Shown here piece by piece: positions 25,064 to 33,941 of a DNA stretch of 64,000 nt. Source of the DNA: Methylobacterium phyllostachyos (GTDB taxonomy: Bacteria; Pseudomonadota; Alphaproteobacteria; Rhizobiales; Beijerinckiaceae); the NCBI RefSeq assembly GCF_900103445.1, contig NZ_FNHS01000009.1, forward strand, positions 136,082 to 200,081, read 5' to 3'. Position 1 is the stretch's first letter; each line of letters opens with the position of its first letter. A program made the position numbers and the translations under genes. The notes below the pieces were generated by a model that ran no database searches, was not told the origin of the DNA, and worked only from the letters and a program-made list of their open reading frames with translations.

Positions 25064-25472
25064 TCCGGCGTTGCGCTGAAATCTTGCGCGCCTTCAACGA
25101 GACGGTGCAAGCTTGGCGGTGAGGGGCCGTTCAGCGCGTCCTTTTGTCGGCCAAGCTGCCGGGTGCGTGGTAACGCGGCACATCGATACCGTTCGCAGAT
25201 TGCAAGCACGGAACGACGCTGAGCTTTCCATGCCTCTGCAATTTCTTGCAGGGCACAAATTCATGTTGCGGCGCGGGAAAGAATTTCTTGCCGCGATGCC
25301 GATTCGAAAACGAAAACTGTGTCAGCTGTTTAGGGCAATGTGCCGAGGGCCACGCAAGCCGAGTGACAGCTCGACAGACGTCCTTTGTCGCGCAACCGGA
25401 CAGCGCGATTGAAGCCAACCGGCATTTCTGTTCCACTTCGCATTAGAACAGGAACAGACTGGGCTGGAAACC
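25064..25472 (+). promoter_or_regulatory. Regulatory region upstream of the formate dehydrogenase operon
   Basis: This 409-base gap lacks a credible gene and is less GC-rich than its surroundings. It contains TTGCAA at 25200-25205 and a perfect 16-bp palindrome CTGCAATTTCTTGCAG at 25236-25251. AATTTCTTGC appears as a direct repeat at 25240-25249 and 25282-25291, exactly 42 bp (four helical turns) apart. AAATTC (25257-25262) and GAATTT (25281-25286) form a further inverted pair. The phased repeats suggest binding of a regulator, plausibly the LysR-type protein at 32609. No confident -10/-35 pair could be assigned. Confidence 0.55.
25236..25251. promoter_or_regulatory. 16-bp palindrome, candidate operator of fds
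   Basis: CTGCAA-TTTC-TTGCAG is a perfect inverted repeat centred about 230 bases upstream of fdsG. The right part reappears as AATTTCTTGC 42 bp downstream. A strong primary site plus a phased half-site fits LysR-type regulators, which usually bind a recognition site and a weaker activation site. Confidence 0.45.
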
Positions 25473-25946
25473 ATGGCGCGTCACGAGCCCTGGAGCGCCG
25501 AGCGCGCCACCGGGATCATCGCCGAGCACACCCATCTCGAAGGGGCCACGCTGCCGATCCTGCACGCGCTGCAGGAGACGTTCGGCTACGTGGATCAAGG
25601 CGCCGTGCCGCTGATCGCGGACGCGCTGAACCTGTCGCGGGCCGAGGTATTCGGCTGCGTCACCTTCTACCACGATTTCCGCGCGCAGCCCGCGGGCCGT
25701 CACGAGGTGAAGTTGTGCCGGGCCGAGGCTTGCCAGGCCATGGGGTCGGATAAGCTCCACCGCGAGATCCTCGGTCGCCTGGGCTGCGGTTGGCACGAGA
25801 CCACCGCCGACGGCAACGCCACGGTCGAGCCGGTCTACTGCCTCGGCCTCTGCGCGAACGGCCCCGCCGCGCTGGTGGATGGTGAGCCCGTCGCACACCT
25901 GACCGCCGACGCCCTCGAAGCTGCCCTGACGGAGGTGCGCCAGTGA
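25473..25946 (+). CDS. fdsG: NAD-dependent formate dehydrogenase gamma subunit (NuoE-like)
   Basis: This 157-residue protein is homologous to NuoE. Four cysteines for a [2Fe-2S] cluster are visible: two in VKLCRAEACQAMG and two in VYCLGLCANGPAAL. EVFGCVTFYHDFRAQPAGRH is the family signature. It forms the diaphorase module with FdsB and passes electrons between the catalytic subunit and NAD+. This four-subunit cytoplasmic enzyme corresponds to the molybdenum type (FDH2-like in Methylobacterium extorquens, Fds in Cupriavidus). It starts the operon; the stop overlaps the fdsB GTG. Confidence 0.93.
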   Translation: MARHEPWSAERATGIIAEHTHLEGATLPILHALQETFGYVDQGAVPLIADALNLSRAEVFGCVTFYHDFRAQPAGRHEVKLCRAEACQAMGSDKLHREILGRLGCGWHETTADGNATVEPVYCLGLCANGPAALVDGEPVAHLTADALEAALTEVRQ

Positions 25947-27502
25947 GCGTCACGCTCTACGTTCCGCGCGACGCCGTCGCGCTCGGCCTCGGCGCCAACA
26001 AGGTCGCCCGCGCCCTCTTCGCCGGCGCCGAGCGCCGCGGCCTCGACGTCACCATCGTGCGCACCGGCTCCCGCGGCCTGGCGTGGCTGGAGCCGATGGT
26101 CGAGGTCGGCACCCAAGAGGGGCGGATCGCCTACGGCCCGGTGAAGCTCGAAGACGTCGATGCCCTGCTGGATGCCGGCCTGACCGAGGGCAGCGACCAT
26201 GCCCTGCGCCTCGGAGACCCGGAAAAGATCCCGTTCCTCGCCCGGCAGCAGCGCCTGACCTTCCACCGCTGCGGCGTGATCGACCCGGTCTCCGTCGAGG
26301 ATTACCGGGCCCATGGCGGCTATCGCGGCCTTGAGGCGGCCCTGAAGCTCGATGCCGAGGGCATCGTGGTGGCGGTGCGCGACTCCAGCCTGCGCGGCCG
26401 GGGTGGCGCCGGCTTCCCGGCCGGCATCAAGTGGAACACCGTAATGCTCGCCAAGGCGGACCAGAAGTATGTGGTCTGCAACGCCGACGAGGGCGATTCC
26501 GGCACCTTCGCCGACCGGATGATGATGGAGGGCGACCCCTTCAACCTCATCGAGGGCATGACCATCGCGGGCGTCGCGACCGGCGCCACGCGCGGCTACA
26601 TCTACCTGCGCTCCGAGTACCCGCAGGCCTTCGCCACCCTTAAGGAGGCGATTGCCAACGGTATCCAGGCCGGCGTGCTGGGCGACAACATCCTGGGCTC
26701 GGGCAAGACCTTCCACCTGGAAGTGCGCCTCGGCGCCGGCGCCTATATCTGCGGTGAGGAGACCTCGCTCCTGGAGAGCCTGGAGGGCAAGCGCGGCATC
26801 GTCCGCGCCAAGCCGCCGATCCCGGCGCTCAAGGGCTTCCTCGGCAAACCGACGCTGGTCAACAACGTCATGACCTTCACGGCCGTGCCGTGGATCCTGG
26901 AGAACGGCGCCAAGGCCTACGCCGATTACGGTATGGGCCGGTCGCTCGGTACCCTGCCGATCCAGCTCGCCGGCAACATCAAGCACGGCGGCCTGATCGA
27001 GATGGCCTTCGGCATCACCCTCCGTCAGGTCATCGAAGATTTCGGCGGCGGCACGCGCTCGGGAAGGCCGGTCCGGGCGGTGCAGGTCGGCGGGCCGCTC
27101 GGGGCCTACTTTCCCGATCATCTCCTCGACACGCCCCTCGATTACGAGGCGATGGCGGCCCAGAAGGGCCTCGTCGGCCATGGCGGCATCGTGGTGTTCG
27201 ACGACACGGTCGACATGGCCGCCCAGGCCCGCTTCGCCTTCGAGTTCTGCGCCACCGAGTCCTGCGGCAAGTGCACCCCCTGCCGCATCGGCGCCACCCG
27301 CGGCGTCGAGACCATGGACAAGGTCATCGCCGGCATCCGACCGGACGCGAATCTCAAGCTGGTCGAGGACCTCTGCGAGGTCATGACCGATGGATCGCTC
27401 TGCGCCATGGGTGGGTTGACCCCGATGCCCGTGATGAGCGCGATCACTCATTTCCCGGAAGATTTTCGCCGCGCGGGCTCGCTGCCTGCGGCGGCCGAGT
27501 GA
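25943..27502 (+). CDS. fdsB: NAD-dependent formate dehydrogenase beta subunit (NuoF-like, FMN)
   Basis: This 519-residue protein starts at GTG overlapping the fdsG stop by four bases. The N-terminal ~120 residues are a thioredoxin-like domain without the cluster cysteines, as is usual in FdsB. The rest is NuoF-like: SLRGRGGAGFPAGIKWNTV (FMN/NADH site), VVCNADEGDSGTFADR, GAYICGEETSLLESLEGKRG, and the [4Fe-4S] motif ESCGKCTPCRIGATRG. It carries FMN and transfers electrons from formate oxidation to NAD+, the last energy-yielding step of methanol and formate oxidation in methylotrophs. Confidence 0.95.
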   Translation: MSVTLYVPRDAVALGLGANKVARALFAGAERRGLDVTIVRTGSRGLAWLEPMVEVGTQEGRIAYGPVKLEDVDALLDAGLTEGSDHALRLGDPEKIPFLARQQRLTFHRCGVIDPVSVEDYRAHGGYRGLEAALKLDAEGIVVAVRDSSLRGRGGAGFPAGIKWNTVMLAKADQKYVVCNADEGDSGTFADRMMMEGDPFNLIEGMTIAGVATGATRGYIYLRSEYPQAFATLKEAIANGIQAGVLGDNILGSGKTFHLEVRLGAGAYICGEETSLLESLEGKRGIVRAKPPIPALKGFLGKPTLVNNVMTFTAVPWILENGAKAYADYGMGRSLGTLPIQLAGNIKHGGLIEMAFGITLRQVIEDFGGGTRSGRPVRAVQVGGPLGAYFPDHLLDTPLDYEAMAAQKGLVGHGGIVVFDDTVDMAAQARFAFEFCATESCGKCTPCRIGATRGVETMDKVIAGIRPDANLKLVEDLCEVMTDGSLCAMGGLTPMPVMSAITHFPEDFRRAGSLPAAAE

Positions 27503-27511
27503 GGTAGCGAC

Positions 27512-30373
27512 ATGGCCCTCATCAAAGAAATCGACTACGGCACTCCGATCCGCGTCAACGCGCAGACGGTGACGCTGACGATCGACGGCATGTCGGTCAC
27601 CGTACCGGCCGGCACCTCGGTGATGGCGGCGGCGATGCATGCCGGCACGCAGATCCCGAAGCTCTGCGCCACGGACTCTCTGGAGCCCTTCGGCTCCTGC
27701 CGCCTCTGCCTCGTGGAGATCGAGGGACGGCGCGGCACCCCGGCCTCCTGCACGACCCCGGCCGAGAACGGCATGGTGGTGCACACGCAGAACGAGAAGC
27801 TCGCCAAGCTCCGCAAGGGCGTGATGGAGCTCTACATCTCCGACCACCCCCTGACCTGCCTGACCTGCGCGGCCAACGGCGACTGTGAGCTGCAGGACAT
27901 GGCCGGCATCGTCGGCCTGCGCGACGTGCGCTACGGCTACGACGGCGACAACCACGTCGCGCCGACGGCGGAAAAATACCTGCCGAAGGACGAGTCGAAC
28001 CCGTACTTCACCTACGATCCGTCGAAGTGCATCGTCTGCAACCGCTGCGTCCGGGCGTGCGAGGAAGTGCAGGGCACCTTCGCGCTGACCATCGCTGGCC
28101 GCGGCTTCGACAGCCGCGTGGCGGCGGGTCCGACCAATTTCTTCGAGTCCGAGTGCGTGTCCTGTGGCGCCTGCGTTCAGGCGTGCCCCACGGCTACGCT
28201 GCAAGAAAAGTCGATCCACGAGTTCGGCCAGCCCGAGCACGCAGAGGTCACGACCTGCGCGTATTGCGGCGTCGGCTGCTCGTTCAAGGCCGAGATGCAG
28301 GGCGAGCGCGTCGTCCGCATGGTCCCCTACAAGGGCGGCAAGGCCAACGAGGGCCATAGCTGCGTGAAGGGTCGCTTCGCCTACGGCTACGCCACCCACA
28401 AGGACCGTATCACCAAGCCGATGATCCGCGAGAAGATCACGGATCCGTGGCGCGAGGTGTCCTGGGAAGACGCGATCGACCGGGCCGCGAGCGAATTCAA
28501 GCGCATCCAGGCCAAGTACGGCAAGGATTCGGTCGGCGGCATCACCTCGTCGCGTTGCACCAACGAGGAGGCCTACCTCGTCCAGAAGCTGGTGCGCGCC
28601 GCCTTCGGCAACAACAACGTCGATACCTGCGCCCGCGTCTGCCACTCGCCGACCGGCTACGGCCTGATGTCGACGCTCGGCACCTCGGCCGGCACCCAGG
28701 ACTTCAAGTCGGTCGAGAATTCCGACGTGATCCTGGTGATTGGCGCCAACCCGACCGACGGCCACCCGGTCTTCGGCTCGCGGATGAAGAAGCGCCTGCG
28801 GCAAGGGGCGAAGCTCATCGTCGCGGATCCCAGAAAAATCGACCTCGTGAAGTCGCCCCACATCAAGGCCGACTATCACCTGCCGCTGAAGCCCGGCTCC
28901 AACGTCGCCTTCATCAACTCCATGGCGCACGTGATCGTCACCGAGGGGCTGATCGACGAGGCCTATGTCCGCGAGCGCTGCGATCTGGCCGAGTTCGAGT
29001 CCTGGGCCCGGTTCATCGCCGAGGAGCGCCACTCCCCCGAGAACCAGCAGCAGTTCACGGGCCTCGACCCTGAGCAGGTCCGCGGCGCGGCCCGGCTCTA
29101 CGCAAAGGGCGGCGCGGCCGGCATCTATTACGGGCTGGGCGTCACCGAGCACAGCCAGGGCTCGACCATGGTGATGGGCATGGCCAACATCGCCATGGCC
29201 ACCGGCAACATCGGCAAGCTCGGCGCCGGCGTGAATCCGCTGCGCGGCCAGAACAACGTGCAGGGCTCCTGCGACATGGGCTCGTTCCCGCACGAGCTCA
29301 CCGGCTACCGCCACGTCTCGGATGACGCGACCCGTGAGAGCTTCGAGGCCCTGTGGGGTGCCAAGCTCGACAACGCGCCGGGCCTGCGCATCACCAACAT
29401 GCTGGACGAGGCCGTCGAGGGCTCGTTCAAGGGCATGTACATCCAGGGCGAGGACATCGCGCAGTCGGACCCGGACACCCATCACGTGACCTCGGGTTTG
29501 AAGGCGATGGAGTGCATCGTCGTCCAGGATCTGTTCCTGAACGAGACCGCCAAGTACGCCCACGTCTTCCTGCCGGGCGCCTCGTTCCTCGAGAAGGACG
29601 GGACCTTCACCAACGCCGAGCGCCGCATCTCGCGGGTCCGCAAGGTCATGGCCCCGATGGGCGGCTACGGCGACTGGGAGGGCACGGTGCTGCTCTCCAA
29701 CGCGCTGGGCTACAAGATGGAATACAGCCACCCGTCCGAGATCATGGACGAGATTGCCGGCCTGACGCCGAGCTTCACCGGCGTGTCCTATGCCAAGCTC
29801 GACGAGCTCGGCTCGGTGCAGTGGCCCTGCAATGAGAAGGCGCCGCTCGGCACGCCGATGATGCACGTGGACCGGTTCGTCCGCGGCAAGGGCCGGTTCA
29901 TGATCACCGAGTTCGTGGCGACCGAAGAGCGGACGGGGGCGAAGTTCCCGCTGATCCTGACCACGGGCCGGATCCTGTCCCAGTACAATGTCGGCGCGCA
30001 GACCCGGCGGACCGAGAACTCGCGCTGGCACGAGGAGGACGTGCTGGAGATCCACCCGTTCGACGCGGAACTGCGCGGCATCGTGGACGGCGACCTTGTC
30101 GCCCTGGAGAGCCGCTCGGGTGACATCGCGCTGAAGGCCCGGATCTCCGAGCGGATGCAGCCCGGCGTGGTCTACACGACCTTCCACCATGCCAAGACCG
30201 GCGCCAACGTCATCACCACAGACTACTCGGACTGGGCGACCAACTGCCCCGAGTACAAGGTGACGGCGGTGCAGGTCCGGCGGACCAACCGGCCCTCCGA
30301 CTGGCAGGCGAAGTTCTACGAGGAGGATTTCTCGTTGACGCGGATTGCCCAGACCCTCGACGCGGCGGAGTGA
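27512..30373 (+). CDS. fdsA: Formate dehydrogenase alpha catalytic subunit (molybdopterin, Fe-S)
   Basis: This 953-residue protein has an N-terminal [2Fe-2S] NuoG-like domain (CATDSLEPFGSCRLCLVEI) and a CxxC-H cluster region. Two ferredoxin motifs follow near residues 173 and 215 (CIVCNRCVRACEEVQG and CVSCGACVQACPT), then a [4Fe-4S] site near 249 (CAYCGVGCSFKAEM). The bis-MGD domain has VDTCARVCHSP; the second cysteine, C377, aligns with the selenocysteine of E. coli FdhF and should ligate the metal, with H378 next to it. The C-terminal molydopterin-binding domain includes TTGRILSQYNVGAQTRR. It oxidises formate to CO2 reversibly. Confidence 0.96.
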   Translation: MALIKEIDYGTPIRVNAQTVTLTIDGMSVTVPAGTSVMAAAMHAGTQIPKLCATDSLEPFGSCRLCLVEIEGRRGTPASCTTPAENGMVVHTQNEKLAKLRKGVMELYISDHPLTCLTCAANGDCELQDMAGIVGLRDVRYGYDGDNHVAPTAEKYLPKDESNPYFTYDPSKCIVCNRCVRACEEVQGTFALTIAGRGFDSRVAAGPTNFFESECVSCGACVQACPTATLQEKSIHEFGQPEHAEVTTCAYCGVGCSFKAEMQGERVVRMVPYKGGKANEGHSCVKGRFAYGYATHKDRITKPMIREKITDPWREVSWEDAIDRAASEFKRIQAKYGKDSVGGITSSRCTNEEAYLVQKLVRAAFGNNNVDTCARVCHSPTGYGLMSTLGTSAGTQDFKSVENSDVILVIGANPTDGHPVFGSRMKKRLRQGAKLIVADPRKIDLVKSPHIKADYHLPLKPGSNVAFINSMAHVIVTEGLIDEAYVRERCDLAEFESWARFIAEERHSPENQQQFTGLDPEQVRGAARLYAKGGAAGIYYGLGVTEHSQGSTMVMGMANIAMATGNIGKLGAGVNPLRGQNNVQGSCDMGSFPHELTGYRHVSDDATRESFEALWGAKLDNAPGLRITNMLDEAVEGSFKGMYIQGEDIAQSDPDTHHVTSGLKAMECIVVQDLFLNETAKYAHVFLPGASFLEKDGTFTNAERRISRVRKVMAPMGGYGDWEGTVLLSNALGYKMEYSHPSEIMDEIAGLTPSFTGVSYAKLDELGSVQWPCNEKAPLGTPMMHVDRFVRGKGRFMITEFVATEERTGAKFPLILTTGRILSQYNVGAQTRRTENSRWHEEDVLEIHPFDAELRGIVDGDLVALESRSGDIALKARISERMQPGVVYTTFHHAKTGANVITTDYSDWATNCPEYKVTAVQVRRTNRPSDWQAKFYEEDFSLTRIAQTLDAAE

Positions 30374-30377
30374 GGCG

Positions 30378-30671
30378 ATGAGCGCGCTGACGCAGGAGGA
30401 CAAGCTCCTCCGTATGGCCAACCAGATTGCCTCCTTCTTCCGGTCCTACCCGGAAGAGGAGGCGGTGGCAGGCATCCACAAGCACATCGTGGCATTCTGG
30501 ACGCCCAAAATGGTCTCGAAACTGGAGGCGGCCCTGCCCGAGATGGGCGAACGGGCCGACACCCTGGTGCAGCGGGCCCTGCGCGGCGCCGAACCCCAGG
30601 CCGAGAGCCCAATCCGTCCGGCTACGCGCGATCCGCAAAAGCTCGGCGCGGGGGCGAGCGACGCGGGCTGA
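30378..30671 (+). CDS. fdsD: Formate dehydrogenase delta subunit
   Basis: This 97-residue protein starts four bases after fdsA. The conserved core is KLLRMANQIASFFRSYPEEE followed by AVAGIHKHIVAFWTPKMV, typical of FdsD. In Rhodobacter capsulatus the equivalent subunit is needed for cofactor insertion or stability of the holoenzyme. No fdsC (sulfurtransferase/chaperone) gene is in the operon here, so FdsC is either encoded elsewhere or replaced. A clear intrinsic terminator follows 33 bases later, which closes the transcription unit. Confidence 0.92.
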   Translation: MSALTQEDKLLRMANQIASFFRSYPEEEAVAGIHKHIVAFWTPKMVSKLEAALPEMGERADTLVQRALRGAEPQAESPIRPATRDPQKLGAGASDAG

Positions 30672-30704
30672 GACCCCCAGCGAACTGCGTAGAGAGCGAG
30701 ATCT

Positions 30705-30726
30705 GGGCCCCGTATGGGGCCCTTTT
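30705..30726 (+). terminator. Intrinsic terminator of fdsGBAD
   Basis: GGGCCCC (30705-30711), loop GTAT, GGGGCCC (30716-30722) and TTTT (30723-30726) form a perfect 7-bp GC stem with a T-run, 33 bases after the fdsD stop. It separates the dehydrogenase operon from the transporter gene. Confidence 0.9.
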
Positions 30727-30870
30727 CATAACCGGATGTGCGTACAAACCGGAGCGGTCAGGATTAAAAGTATCCGCTGAGCGTCTAGCGAGGCTGGAAC
30801 CCTGCACATCGATCGCGCATCATCCTGTCACGCGCGGCCCGCCTACGTGGCTGCCGGGGAGGATGACATC

Positions 30871-32532
30871 ATGAGTCTTGGGATTACGGGCGCGGTCGCG
30901 CCCGGGAGCGAACACGGTTGGCTTTCGCGCGAGCGGATCGTCGCCAAGCCGGGCTTCAATCGATGGCTGGTCCCGCCGGCGGCGTTGGCGATCCATCTCT
31001 GCATCGGCATGGCCTACGGCCTGTCGGTGTTCTGGCTGCCGCTGACCCGGGCGCTCTCGGTCGGCAAGCCTGGCCCGGCCGCCTGCGCCGATATGGGCGT
31101 GATGACCGCCCTGTTCACCACCACCTGCGATTGGCGGGTCAGCGACCTCGTCACGGTGTTCTCGATCGGCATCGTCGTGCTCGGGCTCTCGGCCGCCCTG
31201 TTCGGCGGTTGGCTGGAGCGGGCCGGCCCGCGCAAGGCCGGCATCGCGGCCGCCCTATGCTGGGGGGGCGGATTCCTGATCGGGGCCTTCGGTGTCTACA
31301 TCCATCAACTCTGGCTGGTCTGGCTCGGCATGGGCCTGGTCGGCGGCATCGGCCTGGGTCTGGGTTACATCTCGCCGGTCTCGACGCTCATCAAGTGGTT
31401 CCCCGACCGGCGCGGCATGGCCACCGGCATGGCGATCATGGGCTTTGGCGGCGGTGCCATGATCGGCTCGCCGCTCGCCGATACCTTGATCAAGACCTTC
31501 CGGACGGCGGACTCGGCCGGTGTCTGGCAGACCCTCGCGGTGATGGGCGTCGGCTATATCCTGTTCATGCTGGGCGGCGCCTTCGGCTATCGGGTCCCGC
31601 CCGCCGGCTGGCGCCCGGATGGGTGGACCGCGCCGGCCTCGAAGAACGCCATGATCGCCTCCGGTCACGTCCATCTCCGGGACGCTCACAAGACCTTCCA
31701 GTTCTGGATGATCTGGCTCGTCCTGTTCCTCAACGTGTCGGCCGGTATCGGCGTGTTGGCGCTGGCCTCGCCGATGCTGCAGGAAATTTTCGGTGGTGAG
31801 CTGATCGGCCTGCCGGGCACCGGCTTCTCCGCTCTCGACGCCGGCCAGAAGGCACAGGTCGCCGCGATCGCCGCCGGCTTCGTCGGCCTGCTCTCCCTGT
31901 TCAACATCCTGGGTCGGTTCTTCTGGGCCTCGATGTCCGATCGGATCGGTCGGAAAGTCACCTACGCGATCTTCTTCGCGTTCGGCGGCGTGCTCTATGC
32001 GGCCGCGCCCTGGGCAGCCGGCATCGGCTCGCAGGCCCTGTTCGTCGCGATCTTCTGCGTGATCCTGTCGATGTATGGCGGCGGCTTCGCGACGGTTCCG
32101 GCCTACCTTGCCGACGTGTTCGGCACGCAGTTCGTGGGCGCCATCCACGGCCGCCTGCTCACCGCGTGGTCGATGGCGGGCATCGTCGGGCCGTTCGTCA
32201 TCACCAAGATCCGGGAGGCGCAGATCGCCGCCGGCGTGCAGGGCGCGGATCTCTACGGCCGGACCATGTATGTGCTGGCGAGCTTCCTGGCGGTCGGGTT
32301 CCTCTGCAACCTGCTGGTCCGGCCGCTGGCAGAGCGCTGGTTCATGTCCGATGCCGAGCGGGCCTCCCTCGACGTCCGCGGCGGCACCACAGCCGGCGGC
32401 CCATCCGGTTCGTTCGGTATCGGCCGCGGCGGCTTCAGCCTCGGCGCGGCCCTGGCCTGGGCGGTGGTCGGCATCCCGATCATCTGGGGCATCGGCATCA
32501 CTTTGTCGAAGGCCTTCATCCTGTTCCGCTGA
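30871..32532 (+). CDS. MFS transporter of the oxalate/formate antiporter (OFA) family
   Basis: The ATG at 30871 follows a GGGGAGGA ribosome site; a GTG lies eight codons upstream. The 553-residue product has twelve predicted membrane helices. The N-half contains CIGMAYGLSVFWLPLTRALS, GIGLGLGYISPVSTLIKWFP and DRRGMATGMAIMGFGGGAMI, all OFA signatures. The C-half has SDRIGRKVTYAIFFAFGG and YGGGFATVPAYLADVFGTQF. A stretched loop between helices 1 and 2 with two Cys is unusual. Neighbouring formate dehydrogenase makes formate, oxalate or another small carboxylate the likely substrate; this is inference. A terminator upstream implies its own promoter. Confidence 0.85.
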   Translation: MSLGITGAVAPGSEHGWLSRERIVAKPGFNRWLVPPAALAIHLCIGMAYGLSVFWLPLTRALSVGKPGPAACADMGVMTALFTTTCDWRVSDLVTVFSIGIVVLGLSAALFGGWLERAGPRKAGIAAALCWGGGFLIGAFGVYIHQLWLVWLGMGLVGGIGLGLGYISPVSTLIKWFPDRRGMATGMAIMGFGGGAMIGSPLADTLIKTFRTADSAGVWQTLAVMGVGYILFMLGGAFGYRVPPAGWRPDGWTAPASKNAMIASGHVHLRDAHKTFQFWMIWLVLFLNVSAGIGVLALASPMLQEIFGGELIGLPGTGFSALDAGQKAQVAAIAAGFVGLLSLFNILGRFFWASMSDRIGRKVTYAIFFAFGGVLYAAAPWAAGIGSQALFVAIFCVILSMYGGGFATVPAYLADVFGTQFVGAIHGRLLTAWSMAGIVGPFVITKIREAQIAAGVQGADLYGRTMYVLASFLAVGFLCNLLVRPLAERWFMSDAERASLDVRGGTTAGGPSGSFGIGRGGFSLGAALAWAVVGIPIIWGIGITLSKAFILFR

Positions 32533-32608
32533 GCGCGCGCGCTTGGTTGTGGCGGGCCCGGCGGGTCGCTAGGCTTCCGGTGCCTCGCCGTGCCGGAACC
32601 CTTGCGTC

Positions 32609-33526
32609 GTGATCGACAAGCTGGACTTTCTGCTCGCCCTCGCCCGCGAGCAGCATTTCGGTCACGCCGCCGAAGCCTGCGGCGTGACCCAGCAGACCCT
32701 CTCGGCCGGCGTGAAGCAGCTGGAAAACCGGTTCGGCGTGCAGCTCGTCCTGCGCGGCTCCCGCTTCCAGGGCTTCACCCCGGAGGGCGAACGTGTCCTG
32801 GAATGGTCGCGGCGGATCGTGGCCGATGCCCGGGCCATGCACGAGGAGGTCACCGGTCTGCGCCGCGGGCTGACCGGGCACCTACGGATCGCCGCAATCC
32901 CCACGGCGCTGCCGATGATCGTCAATCTCACCACGCCCTACCGCGAGCGGCATCCGGACGTGCGGCTGACGGTGGAATCCGCCACATCAGCCGACATCTT
33001 CTCGCTGATCGAGAATCTCGAGGCGGATGCCGGCCTGACCTATCTCGACAACGAGCCCCTCGGCCGGGTGATCTCCGTGCCGCTCTACCGGGAGCGCTAC
33101 CGCCTCGTGACGGCGATCGGCGGTCCCTTCGACGGCCGGGCGAGCGTTACCTGGGCTGAGACCGGCAGCCTGCCGCTCTGCCTGCTCACGCCGAACATGC
33201 AGAACCGGCGGATCATCGACCAGCAGATCCGGGAGGCAGGGGCCGACCCCGCCGCCACCCTCGAGTCGAACTCGATGATCGTGCTGTTAACCCATGTGCG
33301 CACCCTGCGCTGGGCCTCGATCATGCCGGAGATCCTGGTCGATGCCCTCGGGCCCATTGGGGGCGTGCGTACCATTCCGATCACCGGGCCGGACCTGGAG
33401 CACACGATCGGCCTCGTCGCCCCGCGCCGCGAGCCCTCGACCCCGATGGTGACCGCCCTCGTCGCCATTGCCCGGTCGCTGGCGCGCACATTGGATCCGG
33501 AACTGGCGGCGTCGACACCCGCCTGA
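32609..33526 (+). CDS. LysR-family regulator, probable formate dehydrogenase regulator
   Basis: This 305-residue protein starts at GTG. The N-terminal winged HTH reads AREQHFGHAAEACGVTQQTL then SAGVKQLENRFGVQLVLRGS; the HFG(H/R)AAEACGV(T/S)Q form and RFQGFTPEGERVLEW are, from memory, typical of LysR proteins linked to fds operons. The co-inducer domain starts at LRIAAIPTALPMIV. It is likely to respond to formate and act on the region 25064-25472; the repeats there fit a LysR site. Its location downstream of the transporter, rather than divergent from fdsG, is a rearranged order. Confidence 0.82.
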   Translation: MIDKLDFLLALAREQHFGHAAEACGVTQQTLSAGVKQLENRFGVQLVLRGSRFQGFTPEGERVLEWSRRIVADARAMHEEVTGLRRGLTGHLRIAAIPTALPMIVNLTTPYRERHPDVRLTVESATSADIFSLIENLEADAGLTYLDNEPLGRVISVPLYRERYRLVTAIGGPFDGRASVTWAETGSLPLCLLTPNMQNRRIIDQQIREAGADPAATLESNSMIVLLTHVRTLRWASIMPEILVDALGPIGGVRTIPITGPDLEHTIGLVAPRREPSTPMVTALVAIARSLARTLDPELAASTPA

Positions 33527-33575
33527 CGGGGTGGGACTGGGGCGTCCCGCTCGAAGCCTTCGCCATCCCAGTATA

Positions 33576-33599
33576 GCTTCGCTCCCCTCGCAAAGACGG
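33576..33599. repeat. Fragment of a dispersed palindromic repeat
   Basis: GCTTCGCTCCCCTCGCAAAGACGG resembles one arm of the widespread alphaproteobacterial element whose other strand reads roughly CGTCATTGCGAG...GAAGC. It lies between two convergent genes, the usual location. Family membership is from memory and the copy looks partial. Confidence 0.4.
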
Positions 33600-33611
33600 A
33601 AGCCCAACGAA

Positions 33612-33639
33612 AAAGCCGCCCCGTTTCCGGAGCGGCTTT
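33612..33639 (-). terminator. Terminator after rpmG
   Basis: AAAGCCGC (33612-33619) and GCGGCTTT (33632-33639) form the stem. Read on the minus strand, the stem is followed by a run of T (GGCTTTTTCG), giving an intrinsic terminator about 30 bases beyond the rpmG stop. It can also serve the convergent LysR gene because the plus strand also ends in TTT. Confidence 0.82.
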
Positions 33640-33667
33640 GCATCGACGGCTCGGCCGGGATGCGGTC

Positions 33668-33835
33668 TTACTTGATCTTGGTTTCCTTGAACTCGACGTG
33701 CTTGCGCGCGACCGGGTCGTACTTGCGCATCGACAGCTTCTCGGTCTGCGTCCGGGAGTTCTTCTTCGTGACGTAGAAGTAGCCCGTGTCGGCAGTGGAA
33801 ATGAGCTTGATCTTGACGGTGACGGCCTTGGCCAT
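33668..33835 (-). CDS. rpmG: 50S ribosomal protein L33
   Basis: This 55-residue protein starts [20 protein letters not shown] and contains [20 protein letters not shown], then [11 protein letters not shown]. It is full length and of the zinc-free type (no CxxC pairs). It is part of the large ribosomal subunit near the E site. The ATG at 33835 was chosen because an upstream extension in the same frame has no family similarity. Confidence 0.97.
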   Translation of the reverse strand: MAKAVTVKIKLISTADTGYFYVTKKNSRTQTEKLSMRKYDPVARKHVEFKETKIK

Positions 33836-33941
33836 GGCGCGGCGCTCCTGCAGGGTGCGGCATTCCGCGTGAGCGAAACGCAAATGGCCGGGAGGACCCG
33901 GCCGAATACGGGCGGGTGAATGCCCGATCAGGCCCGGTAGG

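Noticed and set aside
25835-30421. 1528-codon minus-strand open frame opposite fdsB and fdsA
   Set aside because: Shadow of the formate dehydrogenase genes; no domain signature and low-complexity composition.
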